A DNA stretch of 41,664 bases from Zygnema cylindricum (lineage: Eukaryota > Streptophyta > Zygnematophyceae > Zygnematales > Zygnemataceae), in assembly GCA_037447655.1 (NCBI GenBank), contig JBBHKE010001248.1, forward strand, positions 27,501 through 69,164, read 5' to 3'. Below are positions 1 to 10,398 of the stretch, piece after piece. Each line of letters opens with the position of its first letter. The stretch's first letter is position 1. A model generated the notes under the pieces. That model worked only from the letters and a program-made list of their open reading frames with translations, ran no database searches and was not told where the DNA came from. A program made the position numbers and the translations under genes.

Positions 1-170
1 TTGGAGTAGCAGTAGCTAGTACTACCTGCTGCAGTAGCACTGCCAGCAGCTAGTACTACTGGCAGCAGCAGTAGCACTGCTAGCATCTAGTACTACTGGC
101 AGCAGCAGCTAGTACTACTGGCAGTAGCAGTAGCTAGTACTAGCATCTGCAGTAGCACTAGTTCTAGCTA
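1..170. repeat. Tandem repeat built on CTAGTACTACTGGCAGCAG
   Basis: The first 170 bases are an imperfect repeat of CTAGTACTACTGGCAGCAGC with AGTAGCACTGC variants. Homology of the minus-strand copia copy to its plus-strand sister stops at GCTAGCTA near 170, so the repeat replaces the end of the RNase H region and the expected 3' LTR. The repeat may have grown from the GCTAGC of the element itself, but this is inference. No coding function is visible. Confidence 0.8.
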
Positions 171-3100
171 GCATCGCTCCACGTCTGTATTTTCACCTCT
201 CCTCCTCCGGGTACAAGTTTGAGATTTCGAGTACTTGCAAGATATCTCAACACCCTTTTCGCTGCTTCCCAGACTTCCCTTTTAGGATTCTGCAAACTTC
301 TACTCAAGACCCCCACAGCTGCTGCAATGTCGGGTCTCGTACAATTTATAAAATATATAAGACTTCCAACTACCTGTCTATATGGCTTTGAAGCCATAAA
401 CTCTTCCTCCTCGTCTCTAGATTCTCACAAACTATTATGCTTGATTCTGAATCAATTTCTTTGAATATATGCCTGAATTCCATGGGATTTACAAATCCCT
501 TTACATCTTTCATTTCAAATATTTCCAGCATATTACCTATTGCTTTTTTCTGAGTCAACATAATCAGTATTTTGTTTCTGTCTCTTTCTACTTGTATACC
601 TAAGATACACTTGGCCTCAGCGAGGTCATTCTTTTAAAACTTAGAGTTGAAAGTCGCTTTAATGCGGTTAATTTAATCCATTGACTTACTTATTAATAAT
701 AAGTTATCCACATATACAACAATGGATAGTATCCCATCCTCCCCTTATAAAACATATTCAAAATGATTTGAGCTAATTCTCTGAAAACGTAGCTCAGTTT
801 CAGCCCATACTTAGATTTTATTAGTTTACACACCAATTACTACTTTCGATTTTCTACATACATATCATGCTATTTCATGTAAATGGTCTCTTCTAACTCT
901 TTATGTAAGAAAACAGTTTTAACTTCATTTGTTGTATTTCCATATTCTGTTTAGCTGCTACACTTAGCAAAATTCTGACAGTAGGAAATCTAACAACTGG
1001 AGAGAAGGTTTTGTTCAATATCAATACCTTCTTTTCGATTATACCATTTGCCCACTAATCTCGCCTTATACCATTCAATGGTGTTGTCCGGGTTCAACTT
1101 CACCTTGAATACACATTTGCTGCCGATGGCTTTTCTGCTTGGAGGAAGAACCACCGGCTCCCATGTATGTGCCTCCAAAATAGACTTCATTTCATCGTTT
1201 GCCGCCTCGATCCATTGATTTCTCTCAGGTGATAAGAAGGCCTCTTAGATCGTTAGAGGCTCTTCTGTAGCTGCAGAGAAAGCGAGAGCTTTATTGTAGA
1301 CGGCCGTTAGATCTCTTTCCCCCCAGAAATTCTGAGGCTGAAATCGTCGGCAACCTCTGGTTTTACTGTTTTGTTTAAACCATAACTTGAGCTGGTACTG
1401 TGTGTGTAGCACTTTCTTCCGCTTGAGTTGTAGTTTGTGGTGAAACATCGTGTAAAGGCACCAGAGGAATTGAAGGAAGAGGTGTCTCACTTGCCGGTGG
1501 AAATTAGATTCGATGCGTATGGTGAATAATAACATATTCTTGTTTTTCCTTTTCTTGTTGGCACTTTAAATAAGTCAACCGAATCTTGTTCATCTTTAAT
1601 CTGGATATTTGTAGCGATAATCACCTTCTGTTCCTCAAATACAAAAACTATATACATTTTTTCATATCATCATACCCCATGATATTCCGAGGTAAGCCCT
1701 TAGCCTCCATTTTCCATCTATCATGTGAAGTGTCTAGAATAAAGCATTTGTTACCAAAGATCTTAAAGTGACTAACATCAGGTTTTTCTCCTTTCCAAAG
1801 CTCATAAGGTGTAGTGATAGCAGATCTAGAAGCAAATTTTTTCTTAATAGAAACAGCACATTTAAGTGTTGTAGCCAAAAATTTCAAATCTAGCCCTTTA
1901 TCTACAAACATGGACCGAGCACTTTCTATCACTATCCTATTTAATCTCTCACAAACACCATTTTGTTTCATTGTATATGGAACTGTAAGATTGTGAATGA
2001 TACCTTCTTGAAGGAGAAATTTTTCAAATTCTTTTGACGTGTATTCTCCCCCGTTGTCGGATTTCAGCGCTAATATTGGAACACCACGAAGCTTTTCCAC
2101 CAATGCTTTGTAGTGTTTGAAGTGAGTAAACACTTGACTTTTACGTTGCATGAACTAAACTTTGGTGTACATCGAGTAGTCACTTGTAAATGTGACCATA
2201 TAGTGGACGCCTGAATTCGAAGCCACTTGTGAAGGACCGAGAACATCAGAATGTATTTGCTGTAGATCTCTTTCCGATATGTAGTCAGTTTCTTGTGAAA
2301 ATGGCAATTTGTGGATCTTTCCAAGTGAACAACCAACACATGATTTTATAGGATGAGAGGTGACAAAAACTCCATCAACTTTTCCCGAATTCACCATTTT
2401 CTTTAGACTTTCATAATTCATGTGTCCTAATCTATTATGCCACAACTCATTATCAGATTGGACACTGGAGATAAGAACATCATTTTCCTTATATTCAGCC
2501 ATGTCCATCTGGTACATTTTGCTAGCATCTCTAGTTCTTGTTGCTGCTACATTTTCTTTCTTGCTAACAACCTGTCTTCCTCCTTTCAGAATGACTTTAA
2601 ACCCTTTGCTTTCCACTAATGATGTAGAGGAAAGATTCTTTTTAAAGTCTGGAACATACAAAACATTGTAAAGAGTTCTCTCTACCGAATTTCCCCCCAC
2701 ACCTACCATTAAAGATACATCACCCTGAGCTGAGGATTGAAGACTTATCCCAAATGCATAGTATATACTCTTTGGAGACGTTTGCTGCAAATTTGTAATA
2801 GCCGCCTTGTTCCAGCACTTGTGGGCCGATGCTCCCGTGTCCATGATCTATCCTGCATCTTTGGGACCCTCCATTGTTGCTGCCATAGCAAATAACTCCG
2901 ATTTCTTTTGCTCATTGAAGCTCAAAGACTCATCTGCATCAGTTGCAAAAGCACAAAAGAGAGCATTTCCACGAGTAGGATTTCCAAAAAAGCCTTTGTG
3001 ATATTGGCTTTGCTGCCAACCCGGCCTGTACAAACCTGTCTCATTAGCCTATTTCTTCTTAGCCTATTTCTTCTTAGGACAGTACCTGTATCTATAACCC

Positions 3101-3854
3101 TTCTCAGAACAATAGAACAAGCAGTAGAAAATTGCCAATTTGTCCTCTGATTAAACTGATTAAACTGATTATGATTCTGGTTAAACTGATTCCTATTCTG
3201 ATGTAACTGAGCTCTTTTGTCAAAGTCTGTTGCAAAAGCTTCAACTTTTCTTTCTCCTTCAAAGAGTTCAGTATTAGACTCTTCCTCCAATATAAGATTA
3301 CATGCTAATTGAAGCGACCATCTAGCTTTATCATGATTCTTAACTGCGGAGACCACATTCATGCTTAGAAGTCCTCTGAAAAGCAAACTACACAAACCAA
3401 AATGACCCCTTGAAAAAGTGTGCATCAACAAGTGCACGAAAGTTGTCACAATACTCGACCATAGTTCCCCCCGAGTATTTGTACCCTCAAATTTTTCCAG
3501 CCACCAAAAACTCCTCTTGGACATTTGCTTACTCAAAAGCGAATTTGAGTGATGTCCAAATCTCTTTCGCCTTCTTCATTTTCAGGCGAGACATGACCAG
3601 GTTTTCTAAAATACAAAGAATTAGATTATTCATTCAAATTGAATTTTTTTCGCCCAACTTGGATCTGTTTCATCAAAGGAGCCATCCTAGTCCCCTAGTA
3701 AGTCAACAGTTTCAAATAAAGATTCAACCATCGTTGCCGATTACGCATACTTTTGGCCATTGAAGATAGAAATGCTTAACGAAAGGCCAATAACCTGTTT
3801 TTCTACAACCACCGTTGCAGGAGGAGGACCAGAAGTAGTAGTGGAAGTAGACAT
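170..3854 (-). pseudogene. Ty1/copia gag-pol polyprotein, decayed, minus strand
   Basis: This is a degenerate copia polyprotein read from about 3854 down to 170. It begins with a gag start (MSTSTTTSGPP) at 3854. A retroviral-type zinc knuckle follows near 3120-3070 (CFYC, then a Tyr where His is expected, then C). The aspartic protease motif MDTGASAH is at 2844. The integrase zinc-binding part (WHNRLGHMNYESL then CVGCSLGK) is at about 2440-2310, and the integrase core shows DVLGPSQV and SDNGGEYTSKEF between 2250 and 2030. Reverse transcriptase fragments (YKARLVG) lie near 1080. The RNase H region begins VVGSLIYFINCTRPDIAAAV near 370. Domain order gag-PR-INT-RT-RH defines Ty1/copia. Frameshifts and stops break every domain boundary, and the 3' end is lost at 170. 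It cannot encode a working polyprotein. Confidence 0.9.
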
Positions 3855-4917
3855 GGAAAACAACAAAAGCTATCAAGCACCTACTCACTAGCCAACTTTC
3901 AACTTACACAAAATATGACTCAAAAAGCCAATATGCCTCAAATTTTCCACAGTGATACACAATACATTAAACTAACAATTCCCAAAATTGCAGCCCAAAT
4001 GACCATGTAAACCATAAGATATGATGTCTGAAAGCTTCCCAAAAACTGCCCTTAGAAAATCATATTCCCAAAACTGGATGATTCAAAATTGGCTAAGTCC
4101 TAAACTATATACTCGCAGTGAGTATCTATTGGTCACACTAATTCGTTTGACCGTACTACAAAACTATCCTTACTAACGACAAAGTATCCAGCCTGTACTT
4201 TACTGTACCGTGAGTACCTTGAAAAACCTAATTATTATTTTCCAAAAACCTAATTAATAAAACACAATTTTTATAACGCTAAACTACAAAACAATGCTTA
4301 TTCAAATATGTTCAGATGGCGAAATGTACAGAATGTTCCAGGTGCTTAGTCACGGTAGTTGCTAAAGTCTAGTCATATGTTGTATTGCACTACAAACCAC
4401 CTGAGTGCTTCGTCACTTGTGGTCTTACGTGAATCACGCCTCGTCATTTGAGGTCCCAAGCAAATCATACCTTGTCACTTGCGGTCCCACGTGAATCATG
4501 TTTGTGGCCCCAAGTGAATCGCGTCTGTCGACACCACCCGTAACAAATGATCATTAATGATATCGTACAACACATACCCGAAAGATTCGGACGTTTCCAT
4601 TTAGTGATCATAAAAATGTTCCGTACAATATATTTCCAAGATATTTGTATCACTCAAAAAATCGCCATACCATATATTTTCCGAGGTACTAGACCAGATT
4701 TCGTCCGTCTGTTCCGGCGATTCCAATTGTCTGCTCTGTGACGCGTGTTGACGCTATTCCGTAAAACCTGCAGAGGTATAATACACTCTATTGTACTTTT
4801 ACTACTGTAATATTAATAAAGGTAAGTATTACATAAAACTACTTAGAAAATATTCTAATTCTTTTTGGTCTCCTCCCATAGTTCTATTTACTAAACTAAA
4901 GATTTTAAATCTCAACA
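3855..4917 (-). mobile_element. LTR and leader of the minus-strand copia copy
   Basis: This stretch is the reverse complement, with point differences, of 9204-10289. On the minus strand it begins TGTTGAGATTT at 4917, the TG of an LTR. The first plausible LTR end is TGCA at 4769, about 149 bp on. Because no second intact LTR of this copy is present, the 3' LTR border is unproven and the LTR could extend into the leader. No clear primer-binding site was recognised; TTGTGTATCACTGTG (about 3965-3950) is only a weak resemblance to the usual initiator-Met site. A CACGTG G-box is at 4488-4493, one of the leader's G-box repeats that survive in the sister copy. Confidence 0.75.
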
Positions 4918-4954
4918 CCCCTCCCCCTCCCCCTCCCCCTCTCCATAGGGTTCT
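4918..4954. repeat. C-rich spacer (CCCCTC)n between head-to-head copia copies
   Basis: This is a run of CCCCTC units. On the minus strand it reads as a purine tract directly upstream of the LTR TG, the place and composition of a polypurine tract. The plus-strand copy has TTAGGGGAGGG at the same position before its LTR. It may be an expanded polypurine tract, which would mean internal element sequence once lay upstream of this LTR. Confidence 0.6.
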
Positions 4955-5063
4955 GAGAGGAGACTACAAAAACTTAGAATATTTTCTAAGTAGTCTGCTG
5001 TAGTACTTACTTTAATTAGTGTTAGAGTAGCAAAAGTACAATATAGTGTATTGTACTTTTACC
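4955..5063 (+). mobile_element. Truncated LTR fragment, plus strand
   Basis: Sequence from CTGAGAGGAGAC to about GTGTATTGTAC matches 9240-9345 of the LTR, lacking the first ~35 bases. It is followed at once by gag sequence (GGTTATGGGCC) with no leader and no gag start codon. Its last part, AAAAGTACAATA then TATTGTACTTTT, forms a near-perfect small palindrome. Confidence 0.75.
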
Positions 5064-8000
5064 GGTTATGGGCCTTTCGTCAATAACTCTTTTCTTCAAT
5101 GGCCAAAAGTATGCATACTAGGCGGCGATGATTGAATCTTCGTTTGAAACTGCTGATTTATTAGCGGTATTGGATGGCTCCCATGATGAAACATATCGGA
5201 GTTGGGCGAAAAAAAATCTAATGGCAACGAACAATCTAATTCTTTGTTTTTCAAAAAATCTAGTCATGTTTAACAAAAAATGAAGAAGGCGAGCGACATT
5301 TGGAAATCATTGAAATCTGCTTTTGAGAAAGCGAATGTTTAGAAGAAGCTCATGGTGGCTGGAAAAATATGGGGGTACAAATACTCGAAGGGAACTATAA
5401 TCGAGTATTCTGACAACTTTCGTGCACTTATTGATGCACACTCTTCTGCTAGGAGGTCATTTCCTGAGTTTCAGCAGGGAGCTTTGCTTTTTAGAGGTCT
5501 TCCTAGTAGCATGAAAGGTGTGTCTGCTCAGTTAAAGAGTCATGATAAAGCTAGTTGGTCATTTCAATTAGCGTGTAATCTTATATTGGAGGAAGAGTCT
5601 AATACTAAACTGCTTGAAGGAGAAGGAAGGTTGAAGAAGGAAGGTTGAAGCTTTTGCCACAGACTTTGACAAAAAAAATCAGTTTAATCAGAATAGGAAC
5701 CAGTTTAACCAGAATCAGAATCATTTTAATTAGTTTTCTATTGTTTTGAGGAGGGTCATGGATACAAGTACTTTCCTAAGCTGAAAAAGGTTATACAGGC
5801 TAGGTTGGTAGCAAAGCCAATATCACAAAGGTTTTTGTGGAAATCCTCTTTGTGGAAATGCTATTTTTTCAGCTTCTACAGCTGATGCAGATGAGTCTTT
5901 GAGCTTCAATGAGCAAGATGAGTTATTTTCTATGGCTACAAGAGGAGGCCGAGTTATTTGCTATGGCGGCAGCCATAGAGGGTCCCAAGGATGCAGGATG
6001 GATCATCGACACGGGAGCATCGGCCCACATGTGCCGGAATAAGGCGGCTTTTACAAATCTGCTGCAAACACCTACAAAGAGTATTTACTATGCTTGTGGT
6101 ATGAATTTTCAAACCTCGGCTAAGGGTGATGTATCTTTAATAGTAGACGTAGGGGGAAATTTGGTAGAGAGAACTCTTCACAATCTTTTGTATGTTCTAG
6201 ACTTTAAAAAGAATCTGTTCTCTAAATCCTTAGAGGAGAGTAAAGGCTTTGAAATCATTATGAAAGGAGGTAGACAGGTTGTTAGCAAGAAAAAAAAAGT
6301 AGCAAGGTTGTTAGCAAGAAAAAAAAAGTAGCAGTAACATGAACTAAAGATGCTAGCAAAATGCACCAGATGGACATGGCTGAATATAAGGAAAATGATA
6401 TTCTCTACTCCACTGTCAAATCTGATAATGAGTTGTAGCATAAAAAATTAGGACACATGAATTATGATAGTCCAAAGAAAATGATGAATTCGAGAATAGT
6501 TAATGGAGTTTCTCTCAACTCTCATTCTACAAAATCATGTGATGGTTGTTCACTTAGCAAGATCCACAGATTGCAATTTCCACAAGAAACATACCACATA
6601 TCGGAAAGAGCTCTACAGCTAATACATTATGATGTTCTCGATCCTTCACAAGTGGCTTCGGCTGGAGGCGTCCACTATATGGTCACATTCACAGATGACT
6701 ACTCGAGGTACACCAAAGTTTACTTCATGCAGCATAGAAGTGAAGTGTTTGCTCACTTCAAACACTACAAGGCATGAGCGGAAAAGCTTTATGGAGTTTC
6801 GATCTTGGCGGTGAGATTGGACAATGTGGGAGAATACACATCAAAGGAATTCGAAAAATTTCTCCTTCGGGAAGGTATCATTCATTGTCTTACAGTTCGA
6901 TATATACCAGAAGAGAATGGTGTTTCTGAAAGGCTAAATAAGACAGTGATAGAGAGTGTTCAATCCATGCTTGCAGATAAAGGGCTTGATTTGAAATTCT
7001 GGGCTAAAGCAATTAACTGTGTTGTTTATATTAAGAACAGAATTGCTTCTAGATCAACTAACACTACACCTTACGAGCTTTGGACAAGAGAAAAACCTGA
7101 TGTTTGTCACTTTAAGATTTTTGGTAGCAAATTCTTTATTCTAGACACTTCACATGATAGATGCCAAATGGAGGCTAAGGGCTTACCTCGGATTTTCATG
7201 GGGTATGATGATAATGCAAAAGGGTATAGAGTTTTCGTGTTTGAGAAACATAAGGTGATTATCGCTAGAAATATCGAGATTAAAGATGAACAAGATTCGG
7301 TTGACTTATTTAAAGTGTCAGATATACAAGAAAAGGATAAACAAAAATATGTTAATTTTCACCATACGCAGCGAGAACTTTCCACCGGCAAGTGGGACAC
7401 CTCTTCCTTCAATACGTCTAGTGTCTTTGTAGAATGTTTCATCCCAAGTTGCAAGTCAGGCGGAAAGAATTGCTACACAGGCAGTACCAGCTCAGGTTAC
7501 GTTTCAAACAAAGCAGAAAAATCAGAGGCTGCTAACGGTTTCAGCTTTAGAATTTCCGGGGGGAAAGAAATCTAGCAGCCGTCTTCAAGCAAGCTCTCAC
7601 TTTGTTTTTCTGCAGCTACAAAAGAGCCTATAACAATTGAGGAGGCCTTTGCATCACTTGAGAGAAATCAGTGGATTGAGAAAGCAAACGATGAAATGAA
7701 GTCTATTACAGAGGCACAGACATGGGAGCTGGTGGATCTTCCTCCGGGCAAAAAAACCATTCTCAACAAATGGGAATTCAAGGTGAAGCTGAACTCACAC
7801 AACACCATTGAAAGGTATAAGGCCAGACTAGTGGCCAAAGGGTACAATAAAAAAGAAAGTATTGATTTTGAAGAAACCTTCTCTCCAGTTGTCAGATTTC
7901 GCACTGTTAGAAATTTGCTAAGTCTAGCGCTATAGAGAATATGGAAATACATCAAATGGATGTTAAAACAACCTTCTTGCATGGAGAGTTAGAAGAAACC

Positions 8001-9178
8001 ATTTATATGAAGCAACCTGAAATGTATGTTGAAAAGGGAAAGGAAGTAAGTGTTTAAATTGATGAAATCTTTGTATGGGTTAAACAAACCCCAAGTCAGT
8101 GGAATTTGAAGTTAAGTGAGTTTTTGACAGGGCTAGGATTTAAGAGAATTAGCTCGGAATATTCTGTATATGTCTTACAAGGGGAGGATGGGATACTATA
8201 CATTGCTGTATATGTGGATGACTTATAATTAATAAGTCAATGGATGAAATAAACCGCATTAAAGCGGCTTTAAGGTCTAGGTTCGAGATGAAAGACCTCG
8301 GTGAGGCCAAGTACATCTTAGGAATATAGTTAGAAAGAGACAGAAAAACAAGAGGCTGATTATGTTGACACAAAAAGAAGCTATAGGAAACATGCTGGAA
8401 AGATTTGAAATGAAAGATGTCAGGGATCTATAACTCCCATGGAATTCAGAAATTGGAAGGAAAGGATTCAGATTCAAACATAATGGTGTGTGAGAGTCTA
8501 CAGTCAGGGGAAGAGGAGTTTATGGCTTCAAAGCCATATAGACAGGTAGTTGGAAGTCTTATATATTTTATGAACTGTACGAGACCTAATATCGCAGCAG
8601 CTGTGGGGGTCTTGAGTAGAAGTCTGCAGAATCCTAAAAAAGCAGACATGGAAGCAGCAAAAAGGGTGTTGAGATATCTTGCAGGAACTCGAAATCTTAG
8701 GCTTGTACTCGGAAGAGGAGAAGTGAAAATACGGACGTGGAGCGACGCTAGCTATGGAGACATGCCAAGCCGGAAATCTACAACCGGCTTTGTTCTTAAG
8801 ATTGGAGATAGAACTTGCTGCTGGAGTAGCAAACTACAAAAGGTTACAGCTCAATCCACAGCAGCTTCCGCCCTTAAGGAACTCTTATAGGTTAAGTCTA
8901 TTTTACAAGAACTTGGGTATATGCAAACAGGTCCTCTGTCCATCTGGGTCCATCTGGTGTGACAACCAGGCAACCATTGCCATTGCCTCTAACCCCAGTC
9001 ATCATTTTAAAAGCAAACAAATGGATGTTAGCTTTCACTTTGTCAAAGAAAAATGCTTGCAAAAGTGATTAAATTATGTTATTTACCGGAGGAGGAGATG
9101 GTGGCTGACATGTTAACAAAAGCCCTTCTTGCTCCTAAGTTGCAGTTTTGCAGAGAGGCTATTGGACTAAGTAAATAA
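5064..9178 (+). pseudogene. Ty1/copia gag-pol polyprotein, decayed, plus strand
   Basis: This is a copia polyprotein with several breaks. Gag fragments run 5064-5650 (FRALIDAHSS) with an early in-frame stop near 5117. The protease motif WIIDTGASAHMC is near 6000. The integrase zinc region near 6430-6570 is damaged (a stop at 6436 in the WH motif; CDGCSLSK kept). The integrase core with a DD(35)E-type layout lies in 6600-7000 (FTDDYSRYTKV, then VRLDNVGEYTSKEF, then ERLNKTVIESV). RT is at about 7690-8230 ([18 protein letters not shown], and YVDD at 8211-8222 followed by a stop at 8226). RNase H is at 8520-8890 (TRPNIAAAVGVLSRSLQN, TWSDASYGD). The last codons read GLSK and then TAA at 9176-9178. 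Long open parts suggest a fairly young insertion, but it is not functional. Confidence 0.9.
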
Positions 9179-9192
9179 CTGAGTCTAAAGAT

Positions 9193-9203
9193 TTAGGGGA
9201 GGG
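9193..9203 (+). other. Polypurine tract of the plus-strand copia copy
   Basis: TTAGGGGAGGG lies just after the polyprotein stop and directly before the LTR start (TTGAGATTTG). This is the position of the primer for plus-strand DNA synthesis in LTR retroelements. Confidence 0.7.
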
Positions 9204-10289
9204 TTGAGATTTGAAATCTTTAGTTCAGTAAATAGAACTATGAGAGGAGACCAAAAAGACTTAGAATATTTTCTAAGTAATTTTATGTAATACTTACTTT
9301 TATTAGTATTACAGTAGCAAAAGTACAATCAAGTGTATTATACCTTTGCAAGTTTTACGGAGTGGCGTCGACACGCGTCACGCAGCAGACAATTGGAATC
9401 GCCGGAACAGACGGACGAAATTTGGACCGGATACCTCGGAAAATATATGGTACGGCGATTTGTGGAGTCATACGGATATCATGGAAATATATTGTACGGA
9501 ACACTTTTATGATCATTAAATGGAAACGTCCGGATATTTCGTATATGTGTTGTACGATATGATTTATCATCATTGATTTCGAGTGGTGTTGACGGACGCG
9601 ATTCACCTAGGACCACAATCATGATTCACGTGGGACCGCAAGTGACGAGGCGTGATTTACGTGGGACCACAAGTGACGAGGCGTGATTCACGTGGGACCA
9701 CAAGTGACGAAGCACTCAAGTGCTTCGTACTACACTACGATACTACATTACGACAGTCGGCTAGACTTTAGCGACTACTGTGACTAAGCACCTGGATCAT
9801 TTTGCACGGTTCGCCATCTGAAAATATTTGAATAAACATTGATTTGTAGTTTAGTGTAATAAAAATTAGTGTTTTATTAATTAGGTTTTTGGAAAAAAAT
9901 AATTAGGTTTTTACGGTACAGTAAAGTACAGGCTGGATACTTTGTCGTTACTGGCTGGATACTTTGTCGTTAGTCAAGATAGTTCAGTAGTACGGTCACC
10001 CGAATTAGTGTGACCAGTAGATACACACTGTGAGTATATAGTTTAGGACACAGTCAATTTTGAATCATCCAGTTTTGGGATTATGACATTTTAAGGGCAG
10101 TTTTTGGGAAACTTCCAAGAGTCATATCTTATGGTTTACTAGGTCATTTGGGCTGCAATTTTGGGAATTGATAGTTTACTTTGTTGTGTATCATTGTGAG
10201 AAATTTGAGGCACATTGGCCTTTTGAGTCATATTTTGTGCAAGCTAGTTGGCTGTTGAGTAGGTGCTTGATAGCTTTTGCTGTTTTTCA
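9204..10289 (+). mobile_element. LTR and leader of the plus-strand copia copy
   Basis: The LTR starts at 9204. A first candidate end is TGCA at 9347-9350; the region up to 10289 is conserved in the minus-strand copy and leads into a gag start codon at 10290. It includes a 20-bp direct duplication (GGCTGGATACTTTGTCGTTA) at about 9931-9973 and three tandem G-box units. The ORF at 10168-10473 crosses the leader and is not credible as a gene. Confidence 0.75.
9620..9715 (+). promoter_or_regulatory. Three tandem G-box/ABRE-like units in the copia leader
   Basis: About 31-bp units of the form TGATTCACGTGGGACCACAAG are repeated three times, with CACGTG at 9627-9632 and 9689-9694 and TACGTG at 9658-9663. 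CACGTGG is the core bound by plant bZIP and bHLH factors. A role in element transcription is inference. Confidence 0.5.
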
Positions 10290-10344
10290 TGTCTACTTCC
10301 ACTACTACTGCTGGTCCTCCTGCAACTGTGGTTGTAGAACAACA
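10290..10344 (+). pseudogene. Copia gag N-terminal fragment
   Basis: ATG at 10290 opens MSTSTTTAGPPATVVVEQQ, the same start as the gag of the minus-strand copy (MSTSTTTSGPPPATVVVEKQ). The homology stops at 10344, exactly where the gag of the plus-strand copy resumes at 5064. Only about 18 codons are present. Confidence 0.8.
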
Positions 10345-10398
10345 ATATATACGCATTTATACATAAATATAAATATACACACATACATATATAACAAT
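10345..10398. repeat. AT-rich simple sequence at the copia edge
   Basis: This is an irregular (ATACAT/ATATAA)n stretch between the end of the retroelement and the 3' end of the CHCH-protein gene. It probably marks the host side of the insertion or break point. Confidence 0.6.

Larger units (their letters stand above)
5064..10344 (+). mobile_element. Ty1/copia copy in circularly permuted order, plus strand
   Basis: The unit runs gag (from about codon 20), protease, integrase, RT, RNase H, polypurine tract, LTR, leader, then the gag start up to about codon 19. Comparison with the minus-strand sister, where leader and gag are continuous, shows that the left end (gag from GTTATGGG) and the right end (gag up to GTAGAACAACA) meet at the same point within a few bases. 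That order is what a one-LTR circle opened inside gag would give. The right edge passes directly into AT-rich simple sequence. An alternative is a tandem pair with two independent breaks at the same point. Confidence 0.65.
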
